Origin: Alcanivorax sp. DG881
GTDB lineage: Bacteria > Pseudomonadota > Gammaproteobacteria > Pseudomonadales > Alcanivoracaceae
Direction of reading: 5' to 3'
NCBI RefSeq assembly: GCF_000155615.1
Contig: NZ_DS989915.1
Span: 1,472,449-1,536,448, forward strand
DNA: 64,000 bases
This document shows positions 28,348 to 35,746 of this stretch, in pieces. The notes below the pieces were generated by a model. The model had not been told where the DNA came from. It saw nothing but the letters and a program-made list of their open reading frames with translations, and searched no databases. The translations under genes and the position numbers were made by a program. Positions within the stretch are counted from its first letter, which is position 1. Every line of letters begins with the position of its first letter.

Positions 28348-28354
28348 TGGCAGC

Positions 28355-29482
28355 TCAGTACCACAGCGTAAACAGCAACCGGGTTACGGTGGCATCAAAG
28401 CTGTACAAAGGCTCGGTACCGGGTGTGGTCTGTACCCGGATATCACGGAAGTTATCGTAATCGAAATTGAAGCGGTCCACCCACAGGTGCAGGCCGGCCT
28501 TGCTGATGGTGTCCCAGTTGGGTTTACTGAACTGGAAACCCACCCCCAGACCAATCACCGTGGAAGAGAACTCGCTCAATTCCTTGTCTCGGGCCAGGAA
28601 ATTCTGGGAATCCTGAAACGGGAACAGGTCTGCATAAAAATCCGCATCACCCTGCTGGTAACTCCGGTAGCGGGTCTCCACCGTCCAGCGCTGGCCGATG
28701 GGCTGAATCAGCTGAAGCTGCCAGCTATTGGCATCCACGCCCCAGGAGTCGCTATAAATTCGATATTCCCCGTGCAACCCGGCACGCCATGGCAGGTAAT
28801 ACGACAACCGGATCGCCGTGGCCTCACTGGTTCGGGTATTGGGGTAACGCTCCGGTTCAAAGCTGTAGCTGTTGGGTGAAGTCAGGTAGCGCACCGATCG
28901 GTAAGGGTTATTCAGGTAGCCTTCATCGGTAATCAGTTCATGGCCGATGCTGCCGATCAGGTTTTTCGTCAGCACCTGGCTCAAGCCAATACGAAAGTGT
29001 TGACGGTCCGCCTCTTCAGCGAAGCTGTTGTCGCCGGTACGGAACACTTCGTCCCAGCCTTTCGAATAGCCCAGGCTCAGGGTGGTCAGGTCCCCGAAAA
29101 AATCCTGGCTCATATCGAAGTGCACCGAGTTGGCTTCAAAGTCACTTTCTTCACTGTTGCCGTAGCTCAGTGAATAAATGGCTTTGCCCGCCAGGTAATC
29201 GATACCGACACTTTTTTCGGTGCGCTCTTCTGAATAAGGGCTGGCGCTGGTCACCACGTCAATGGAAGCCGCCGACACCTTGTCCACATAGTAATTGGCA
29301 CGCACCGAGACTTTATCTGCAAAAGACTTGCGCACCAGCACCGACGGGCCCTTGATATCCATGCCGCCGCCATCGTAGGCATGGCGCAATACATCCAGCC
29401 GATCCTCCGGCAACACCGCCGCCAACGCACTGGCCGTTAGCAACCACAGCGCCCCGACTCGTAGCCCCCACATCAGTTGCAT
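28355..29482 (-). CDS. DUF3570 outer-membrane beta-barrel protein
   Basis: A 375-residue exported protein (signal peptide ending near ALAAV) matching the DUF3570 family. It begins LPEDRLDVLRHAYDGGGMDIKGPSVLVRK-like (in parts), followed by many amphipathic beta strands and a C-terminal aromatic residue (LLFTLWY), as in outer-membrane barrels. Its start overlaps the DUF4266 gene by 10 bp, so the two are translationally linked. Such pairs, often with TlpA and ApbE genes, are familiar in proteobacteria, but the function is unknown. It is the last gene of the minus operon that starts at 34354. A barrel that folds around or displays the small DUF4266 lipoprotein is a reasonable guess, no more. Confidence 0.85.
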   Translation of the reverse strand: MQLMWGLRVGALWLLTASALAAVLPEDRLDVLRHAYDGGGMDIKGPSVLVRKSFADKVSVRANYYVDKVSAASIDVVTSASPYSEERTEKSVGIDYLAGKAIYSLSYGNSEESDFEANSVHFDMSQDFFGDLTTLSLGYSKGWDEVFRTGDNSFAEEADRQHFRIGLSQVLTKNLIGSIGHELITDEGYLNNPYRSVRYLTSPNSYSFEPERYPNTRTSEATAIRLSYYLPWRAGLHGEYRIYSDSWGVDANSWQLQLIQPIGQRWTVETRYRSYQQGDADFYADLFPFQDSQNFLARDKELSEFSSTVIGLGVGFQFSKPNWDTISKAGLHLWVDRFNFDYDNFRDIRVQTTPGTEPLYSFDATVTRLLFTLWY

Positions 29483-29700
29483 CCACAGCCTCCGCCGGCA
29501 CTGCCTTCTGCTCCGCGCATGGCTTCACGGGCCTGATGCACGTGGTGCATGTAGTTATCCGATGCAGGGTTGGCTGCCGGATTCATCACCGGGTCGGCCA
29601 GCCGGGCACGCTCGTAAGGCTTGAGCCAGGGCTGTACGGATGAACAGCCACTGCCCAGGGCGGCGGCAATCAACAGGGAAATCAGCGCGGTCTGTCGCAT
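29473..29700 (-). CDS. DUF4266 lipoprotein with Cys-rich tail
   Basis: A 75-residue lipoprotein. The lipobox is LGSGC (Cys 19), followed by the DUF4266 signature P-W-x-K-P-Y-E-R-x-x-L-A-D-P-V-M. The C-terminus is Gly- and Cys-rich (GSAGGGCGCN), with two closely spaced cysteines that could bind a metal or be a thioredoxin substrate. Its start overlaps the TlpA stop (TAATG), and its end overlaps the DUF3570 start, so all three are tightly coupled. The function is unknown. Proximity of a TlpA-type thioredoxin suggests redox control of the tail cysteines; this is inference. Confidence 0.85.
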   Translation of the reverse strand: MRQTALISLLIAAALGSGCSSVQPWLKPYERARLADPVMNPAANPASDNYMHHVHQAREAMRGAEGSAGGGCGCN

Positions 29701-30191
29701 TATTCGAGCACCAGTTCCTTCACCTCGGTCCGGTAGTGATCCATATAACCGTCCTTGTAGCCACGGTGGTGATAGCGCACCTTGCCATTGCGGTCGATCA
29801 GCACCGTGGTCGGCATGGCATCCACCTGGTAGGTCTCACTGGTGCTGTTGGCCGGATCGAATAACACCGGAAAGCTCACGGGAATTTTATCCAGCAGCAG
29901 GTTGGCCTGATCCCGGTTTTCATCCAGGTTCACGCCGAGAATGGTAAAACCATAGTCGCGATATTCCTGATAGAGCTCATCCAGCAAGGGCATTTCCGTA
30001 CGGCACGGGCCGCACCAGGACGCCCAGAAGTTCAGCAACACCACCGTGCCGCGCAGCTCACTCAGCTTGATGTTCTCGCCGCTGCTGGATTTCAGGGTAA
30101 AGTCCGGCGCCTGGCCGGTTACGTCTGCGCTCGCCCCCAGGCTCCACACGCACAGCACCCCACACAGCACCCCTGATAGCCATTTTTTCAT
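29700..30191 (-). CDS. TlpA-type periplasmic thioredoxin
   Basis: A 163-residue thioredoxin-fold protein with a signal peptide (MKKWLSGVLCGVLCVWSLGASA). It carries the W-C-G-P-C active site (NFWASWCGPCRTEMPLL) and a cis-Pro segment (DAMPTTVLIDRNG). TlpA/ResA-like proteins reduce disulphides outside the cytoplasm, for example in apocytochromes or copper-binding proteins. The ATG at 30191 was chosen because it starts the signal peptide and has a GGGGAAG site; five more codons upstream are possible. Haem-protein genes in the same cluster make apocytochrome c reduction a plausible job, and the DUF4266 cysteines are another possible target. Confidence 0.92.
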   Translation of the reverse strand: MKKWLSGVLCGVLCVWSLGASADVTGQAPDFTLKSSSGENIKLSELRGTVVLLNFWASWCGPCRTEMPLLDELYQEYRDYGFTILGVNLDENRDQANLLLDKIPVSFPVLFDPANSTSETYQVDAMPTTVLIDRNGKVRYHHRGYKDGYMDHYRTEVKELVLE

Positions 30192-30273
30192 TGTGCTTCC
30201 CCTCACTGTATTTGCCTGCTTTTTTATGCTGCTTCCGCCCGTTCTGACGGCCCCGGAGCGTGACCGGGGGTGA

Positions 30274-30942
30274 TCAGAAAAACACCCCGATGCCTGCGGT
30301 TAATTCCAGGTTATGGGTGGTTTTGTCTTCACCCAGCACATCCAGATTGAAGATGTGATCTTTCATGTCCACGCGCACCGCCATCCAGTCATTAAGCAAC
30401 AAACGGTACCCCACACCCAGACTCAGCGTGAACTGGTCATCGCCGGCAAAGTCCGTCATGCCGGCTCCGCCCATTAAATACAATGCATTGTTGTAGGCAC
30501 GGTTTTCCGACAGAAACGCCTCGCCCGGCAGCAGGTTGTAGCCCACGCCCACCTGATAATAGGTGTATTCACGCTCATCATCGGTGAGCAGCTGAACCCC
30601 CGCATTCAGGGTTTCAAAACTGGTTTCCCCGGCCTTGGAACGGCCCAGACTGCCTTCCAGGAATACATCCTCAGACAGGTGGTAATCCAGCCGCACCCCC
30701 AGCACCGGGTCACTGCCGAAATCCTCAATGGAGAGAATGCCGGTGTAGAGGCCGATCTCGAAATTTTCCGCATCGATGTCCGCCTCTTTGATATGACGGC
30801 GTTCAATACGCGGGTCGAGCACGGATTCCGCATCCGCATCCCGAACGGTGGCCTTGTTGTCACCCTCTTGTTCCGCCGCCACGCTTTGCAGTGGCAGCAG
30901 CAGGGATGCCGCTAGAACAGTACAGAGAAACCGAGTTTCCAT
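30274..30942 (-). CDS. Outer-membrane beta-barrel protein
   Basis: A 222-residue exported protein with a signal peptide ending at VAA. It has a charged linker (residues 25-60) and then about eight amphipathic strands, such as EIGLYTGILSIEDFG, YTYYQVGVGYNLL and LELTAGIGVFF with a C-terminal Phe. This pattern matches OmpA-like eight-strand barrels of the TIGR04565 type. Its 5' end overlaps the preceding SH3-barrel gene by 31 bp. Both barrels have the same general strand order and may be paired in the membrane. The function is unknown; it belongs to the minus envelope operon. Confidence 0.75.
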   Translation of the reverse strand: METRFLCTVLAASLLLPLQSVAAEQEGDNKATVRDADAESVLDPRIERRHIKEADIDAENFEIGLYTGILSIEDFGSDPVLGVRLDYHLSEDVFLEGSLGRSKAGETSFETLNAGVQLLTDDEREYTYYQVGVGYNLLPGEAFLSENRAYNNALYLMGGAGMTDFAGDDQFTLSLGVGYRLLLNDWMAVRVDMKDHIFNLDVLGEDKTTHNLELTAGIGVFF

Positions 30943-31673
30943 TCTTCCAAATTCCGGTTGTCGTCTTCCTGGGTAAACAGCACATAGCTACGGTACTCGC
31001 CGCGCAGAACAAATCCTCGCGACAGGTAGGCTTTCAGGCCCGCCCCAGCGAAGGCAAAATTCTCATCACGGTTTTCCGGTGTCACCACCGTGGCCCGAGG
31101 CTCGATTTTGGCGCGCCCGGTACCCAGCATGACATAGGGAGAGACCCGCCAACGCGGGAACATCTCGTGCTGCAAGTTAATATCGATCAGTTTGTTGTTG
31201 GCGAAGGGGCCGCTGGCCTGGGTGAACATGGCTTCCGCAGACAGGTTTTCCGTCATTCGGTAACCCAGCGCAAACGCCAGTGAGGTCACTTCATCCAGCT
31301 CCCCCATCAGCACCGACGCCTGCCAATGGCCAGCCTGGAATGCTTCCTGGCCCAGGCTTTTCATCTCCGGGGTTTGCTCGCTACCATCCAGGGTTGCCAG
31401 CAACGCTTCACGAGGCACCCAGCCCACCCGGCCACGCACGGTGCTTACCTTGATCCAGCCGGCACGGCGATATTCCAGGGTCAGCGGGGCATCGCGCTCC
31501 ACCACATGAAACACGGGATAACCGCGCCCCGGGCCGGTGTGAATTTCCACAAACGGCTCCGCCACCTTGACGCGCACCGCCGCAGTATCCGATTTGGTAT
31601 CGGCCCCAGTCTCGGGCTCAGCCCAGGCCGGCAGCACCGCAATCAGTGATAACAGAATTACAACAAGGCGCAC
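30912..31673 (-). CDS. SH3-domain outer-membrane beta-barrel protein
   Basis: A 253-residue exported protein. After a signal peptide (ending at AWA) comes a bacterial SH3 domain (about 34-90: VEIHTGPGRGYPVFHVVERD, then WIKVSTVRGRVGWVPREALL). The C-terminal 150 residues form a beta-barrel ending in LGFSVLF. SH3b domains often bind peptidoglycan or other envelope parts, so the protein could tether an outer-membrane complex to the wall. It overlaps the next barrel gene by 31 bp. It lies between the haem lipoprotein and the TlpA gene in the same operon. Confidence 0.78.
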   Translation of the reverse strand: MRLVVILLSLIAVLPAWAEPETGADTKSDTAAVRVKVAEPFVEIHTGPGRGYPVFHVVERDAPLTLEYRRAGWIKVSTVRGRVGWVPREALLATLDGSEQTPEMKSLGQEAFQAGHWQASVLMGELDEVTSLAFALGYRMTENLSAEAMFTQASGPFANNKLIDINLQHEMFPRWRVSPYVMLGTGRAKIEPRATVVTPENRDENFAFAGAGLKAYLSRGFVLRGEYRSYVLFTQEDDNRNLEEWKLGFSVLF

Positions 31674-31720
31674 CGGGTGCGTCTCCTTTCCAATACATGT
31701 CAGGGCGCGGGAAAGCCCGC

Positions 31721-34354
31721 TCAGTTTTCCGGCACCCGGAAGGGGTCGTTATACAGCTGCGCCCCCAGATCGATCCATTCGGCAATCAAGCGCTGCTCCG
31801 CCGCACTCAGCCAGCCTTCATGCACGCCGCCGGTGGCGAAGCGATCAAAGAAAGCGCCGGAGTTACGGGCCTGCCCGGCCCGCAGGGTAGCGGACACCGC
31901 CACCGTGTCCGTGACGGGAATCGGGTTGCCATTGTTATCCAGAATCAACTCGCCGTCTTCATCGGTTTGGTAAACCACATTGCCTTCACCATCGGTGACG
32001 ATAATCAGGTTATCCACCAGAGCGCCGTCTTCCAGCACCAGCTCGTTGTCGTTGAACAACAATTCCCGGTAACTGGTGAGCTGGTCCTGCTGGTCCGGTG
32101 ACGCCTCACCGGTGAGTTCCAACTGGGCAGGCGGCACTTGCAAGGCATTCATGGCATCGCGACGGTTATGGCACGACGAGCAGGTACGGTCTTCCATCAC
32201 GCCACCCACATCAGCCACCCGGGGCAGATCCCAGATCGGCTGAATATGGTCTTCGTAGTGAATCACCGTCCGGCATTCCGGTTGCCATTGAGCCTGACAG
32301 CCCGCCGTGGCGGGAGCCGGGGTCTCCAGATCGTCATAGCTGAGCAATAGCTCATCGGCCGGATCCGGCGCTGGATCACTCCAGGCATCAAACGCCTGCA
32401 TATTGATAGCCGGCCATTCGCTATCTGGCAGGAAACGGGCCAGGGCCTGGGCCATGGTTTCCCCGGCATCGGCAAACGGCACCACATCGGCGCGGCTGTT
32501 GGGGAACGGTTGGCCGGTGACCGGTGCGCCGTCATGGATCGATGGCGCCATACCATCGATGCGCCCATGGGGCTGTGGATTGTTGGTTCGGTGGCAGCCC
32601 TGGCATTGCAGTGTCTCCCCAGGGCGCAGGTTCAGCCAGGCACCATGGCGGCTGAACACGGCCTTGCCGTCTGCATCTACCAATTGCAGGCCCAGCGGCG
32701 CATCTGCCGGCACCCGTGCCCGCACGGAACCGTCCGGCTCCACCGGCACATAACCGACAATCTCACGCATGCCGAAGTTGGCTGCCCGACCAAACTGGGC
32801 GCCGCTGATATCGCGCACGTCTTCGTCGGGGATCAGCACGCCTTTGGTGATACGCAGGAAGCGCACCCGTCGCTGGTCCGGCGTGACCTGGGCCGGATCA
32901 CTAAAATCCGCGATCGAGTTGATGCCCGGCAGCCCCGGATTCATGAAATCGGAAAAACCGCCATCCAGATCGTACACGCTGCGGATATCGATACGTGCCA
33001 TATTGGCATCGGCCAGCGCCTCGTCCCGATCCGACGCCGGCACCACGGTAGCCATGCGACTGGCCGTGGCCACAGCAAGCTCAGTCACCCATAGCCCCTG
33101 CTGAGGCTGCACCACCGGCAACTGCGTTCCTTCTGATGGATTCAGAATCCACAGCCCGAAAGCCGGCTCAGCTTCCGGCAAACCCTGCTGCAAGTATTCG
33201 TCGGTACAGGGTCGCAACACCGCCCCGTCCTGCAAACGACACGGCGACCAGGCCATCAGGTAACGCCCGGTACCATCATTCAGGCTAACCAGGTCCGCCA
33301 TGCGTCCGGTCACCGAAATGTCTCCGGTCAGCGTGGTATCCGGGCCCGGCAGAGCCTGTTCCGCCTGCCCCGCCACCCGGCCAAACAAGGGGCCTTCACG
33401 GTTAACGAAGTTGTCGATATCGATGGCCACCGGCTCCATTTGCCCGGCGGCGGTTTCACGTAACCGGATGGCCGTCAGCAAACGGCCATCGCCCATAAAC
33501 GAGAGCGGCATAAACTCGCGACGGGTATCGTCCGTAAGCGCATGGCTCTCAGCCCCGTACAACGGCGTCAGCGCGGTCCCGTCCGGGTTCACCCGGTACA
33601 GGTCAAAACGGTCTTCATTGTCCTTGTTATCCCAACGCAGGAAGACCACCCGGCCATCCGCTTTTACCAGCGGCGCCACATCGTGACTCATGTTGAAGGT
33701 AATCTGCTGAATATCCGAACCGTCCGGCTGCATCACATGCAGGGCGAAAGCGCTCACGTCGCGCCCTTCCTCGAGGGGATAAAACTGAGGTTTACCTTCA
33801 TCCAGCAGACGGGCCCGGGCCTGACGCTGGCGAGTGGAGGAAAAGACAATGCGGCCATCGGGCAGGTAGGCGGGGTAGCGGTCCTGGCCTTCTTCAGCCA
33901 GCAAATCACTGCTGATCAGGCGGTGGATCCCGCCGCCCTGAAAATCGTATTCCCAAACGTTCCAGGTGGGCTGCTCATCCTCATCCGCATCAGGAATTTC
34001 CGGCGCGCGGGCGGCAAACAGCAATCGCGTCCCGTCCGGGCTGACACTGAGATCGCGGATATCATGGCCTGCACCCAGCCGCGCCGTGGTCACATCCCGG
34101 GCCTGAGCGCGGGATGACGCACTGTCGCGCACCATCAGCCGGGCACCGGCCTGGAAAACCGCCGGGTCTTCCAGCGTCTCCTGCGCCATCGCGTCCATGT
34201 CACCCTGGGGCGGGGTACGCTGCACATAGGCCACCGGGATCTCGGTCACGGTCGGATCTTTTGCCTGCTCACTGCCGTCCAGGCCGCCGCAGCCACCAAG
34301 CGCTGCCAGCATTCCCAGCAGGCCGAGTCCCCCAATACGCTTTATTATTTTCAC
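31721..34354 (-). CDS. Haem lipoprotein with TolB-like propeller, hydrazine-synthase-alpha-like
   Basis: An 877-residue lipoprotein (lipobox LGGC, Cys 22). Residues about 90-450 hold TolB/PD40-type beta-propeller repeats (SVSPDGTRLLFAARAPE, YLPDGRIVFSSTRQRQ). Residues about 540-600 resemble the middle domain of hydrazine synthase alpha: PADAPLGLQLVDADGKAV and LRPGETLQ, then the haem motif C-Q-G-C-H (584-588). A second haem motif C-S-S-C-H is at 725-729, and the C-terminal segment (SAAEQRLIAEWIDLGAQLYND) is typical of c-type cytochromes. An anammox function is not implied: related multidomain haem proteins are common in other bacteria. It is the first gene of the minus operon and diverges from another haem-protein gene, so it is probably a redox protein on the outer envelope. 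Confidence 0.82.
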   Translation of the reverse strand: MKIIKRIGGLGLLGMLAALGGCGGLDGSEQAKDPTVTEIPVAYVQRTPPQGDMDAMAQETLEDPAVFQAGARLMVRDSASSRAQARDVTTARLGAGHDIRDLSVSPDGTRLLFAARAPEIPDADEDEQPTWNVWEYDFQGGGIHRLISSDLLAEEGQDRYPAYLPDGRIVFSSTRQRQARARLLDEGKPQFYPLEEGRDVSAFALHVMQPDGSDIQQITFNMSHDVAPLVKADGRVVFLRWDNKDNEDRFDLYRVNPDGTALTPLYGAESHALTDDTRREFMPLSFMGDGRLLTAIRLRETAAGQMEPVAIDIDNFVNREGPLFGRVAGQAEQALPGPDTTLTGDISVTGRMADLVSLNDGTGRYLMAWSPCRLQDGAVLRPCTDEYLQQGLPEAEPAFGLWILNPSEGTQLPVVQPQQGLWVTELAVATASRMATVVPASDRDEALADANMARIDIRSVYDLDGGFSDFMNPGLPGINSIADFSDPAQVTPDQRRVRFLRITKGVLIPDEDVRDISGAQFGRAANFGMREIVGYVPVEPDGSVRARVPADAPLGLQLVDADGKAVFSRHGAWLNLRPGETLQCQGCHRTNNPQPHGRIDGMAPSIHDGAPVTGQPFPNSRADVVPFADAGETMAQALARFLPDSEWPAINMQAFDAWSDPAPDPADELLLSYDDLETPAPATAGCQAQWQPECRTVIHYEDHIQPIWDLPRVADVGGVMEDRTCSSCHNRRDAMNALQVPPAQLELTGEASPDQQDQLTSYRELLFNDNELVLEDGALVDNLIIVTDGEGNVVYQTDEDGELILDNNGNPIPVTDTVAVSATLRAGQARNSGAFFDRFATGGVHEGWLSAAEQRLIAEWIDLGAQLYNDPFRVPEN

Positions 34355-34385
34355 CCGTTCATCCGTATTTCGTAGGTTTACATCA

Positions 34386-34468
34386 GTATCCCGAATATCT
34401 TCTTAAGTTTCTGGGCGTCACTTCACAGAGAGTGACGCAGAATGTCATACAGAATACTCACGGGATAC
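34386..34468. promoter_or_regulatory. Nested inverted repeats in the divergent promoter region
   Basis: Outer arms GTATCCCG (34386-34393) and CGGGATAC (34461-34468) enclose inner arms GCGTCACT (34415-34422) and AGTGACGC (34431-34438). Both pairs are perfect and centred within half a base of each other. The site lies between the starts of the two divergent operons and is a strong operator candidate for their joint control. Confidence 0.6.
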
Positions 34469-34567
34469 GGGAAATCTGTTAAACGGTAATACCATTATCA
34501 CTACTGGCTTGCCGGCGACCGCCGAATGCGGCCGCGGTGCTCATAGAGAACAACAAGGACCAAGCCC

Positions 34568-35743
34568 ATGAAAGGCTACCGGGGGATCATACTGATCGCA
34601 CTTGCCATGGCGGTATCCGCCACAGCAACGGCAAACAGCCGGGATCAGGCTCAACGCATCCACAATCGGCTTGCCGGCGTACCGGCCGATGCCGCAACGC
34701 TGACCGAAATGGCGCAGCTGATTGACAACAACCAGGTGGCCGAGGCCGCCGAACTGGCCATGGACAACCCGGCCTTCTACAACGTCACCATCAAGCAGTT
34801 TGCCACGCCCTGGACCAACGAAGCCCAGGACGTGTTCGCACCGCTCAACGACTACACCGCCACCATCATCGGTGTGGTCCGTGACGACGTGGACTTCCGC
34901 CGCATTCTCTACAGTGACCTGCTCTATGTGGGCAACGCCAGCCCGGCCGCCTCTCCCTCCAGCAATGCCCATTACCAGGCGCTGGAAGATCAACATGCGG
35001 ATCTGAGCACGGTACTCACTGAAAGCAGCCAGGCCAGCCAGTACGGCACCCCGGCAGAAGCCGTGGCCGGCGTCTTGACGACCCGCGCCGCCGCCAACGC
35101 CTTTTTCTACGCCGGCACCAACCGGGCCATGCTGCGCTTCACCATGATGAATCACATGTGTCGTGACCTGGAGCAGGTCAAGGACACCACCCGCCCCTCC
35201 GACCGCATCCGCCAGGACGTGAGCCGCAGCCCCGGTGGCGACAGCCGTATCTTCCGCAACAGCTGTATCGGCTGTCACAGCGGCATGGACCCGCTGGCCC
35301 AGGCCTTTGCCTACTACGACTGGGAAGGCGAACAGGAAGGCAATGGCGGCCGCATGGTCTACAACAGCGGCAACGATGCCGAGACCGGCACCCGGGTACA
35401 GGGAAAATACCTGATCAACAGCAACAACTTCCCCTGGGGCTACATCACACCCGACAACAGCTGGGACAACTACTGGCGCAAAGGCCCCAATGCCAACCTG
35501 GGCTGGGATCCGAGCCTCCCGGGCAGCGGCGAAGGTGCTGCCAGCATGGGCAAGGAACTGGCCCACAGTGAAGTCTTTGCCACCTGCCAGGCAGAGAAAG
35601 TCTTCCAGACCGTCTGCCTGCGCAAACCGGCCGACGGCGCCGACACCGCTGAACTGGCCAGCATGACCAGCCATTTCAAGAACGATAACTACCGCATGAA
35701 AACCCTGTTTTCCGATGCGGCCACCTACTGCATGGGGGAGTAA
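34568..35743 (+). CDS. Exported one-haem cytochrome-like protein
   Basis: A 391-residue protein with a signal peptide (ALAMAVSATATA). It has one haem motif, C-I-G-C-H, at residues 233-237. The surrounding RNSCIGCHSGMDPLAQAFAYYDWEG looks like the DUF1588/DUF1585-type haem region of planctomycete-like cytochromes (C-x-x-C-H-x-x-x-D-P-L). A later pair of cysteines lies in FATCQAEKVFQTVC. I do not recognise the N-terminal 200 residues. The gene starts the plus operon and its stop is 3 bp before the next ATG. An AAGGAC site lies 8 bp before its start. Redox partner of the neighbouring haem lipoproteins is inference. Confidence 0.72.
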   Translation: MKGYRGIILIALAMAVSATATANSRDQAQRIHNRLAGVPADAATLTEMAQLIDNNQVAEAAELAMDNPAFYNVTIKQFATPWTNEAQDVFAPLNDYTATIIGVVRDDVDFRRILYSDLLYVGNASPAASPSSNAHYQALEDQHADLSTVLTESSQASQYGTPAEAVAGVLTTRAAANAFFYAGTNRAMLRFTMMNHMCRDLEQVKDTTRPSDRIRQDVSRSPGGDSRIFRNSCIGCHSGMDPLAQAFAYYDWEGEQEGNGGRMVYNSGNDAETGTRVQGKYLINSNNFPWGYITPDNSWDNYWRKGPNANLGWDPSLPGSGEGAASMGKELAHSEVFATCQAEKVFQTVCLRKPADGADTAELASMTSHFKNDNYRMKTLFSDAATYCMGE

Positions 35744-35746
35744 CGC

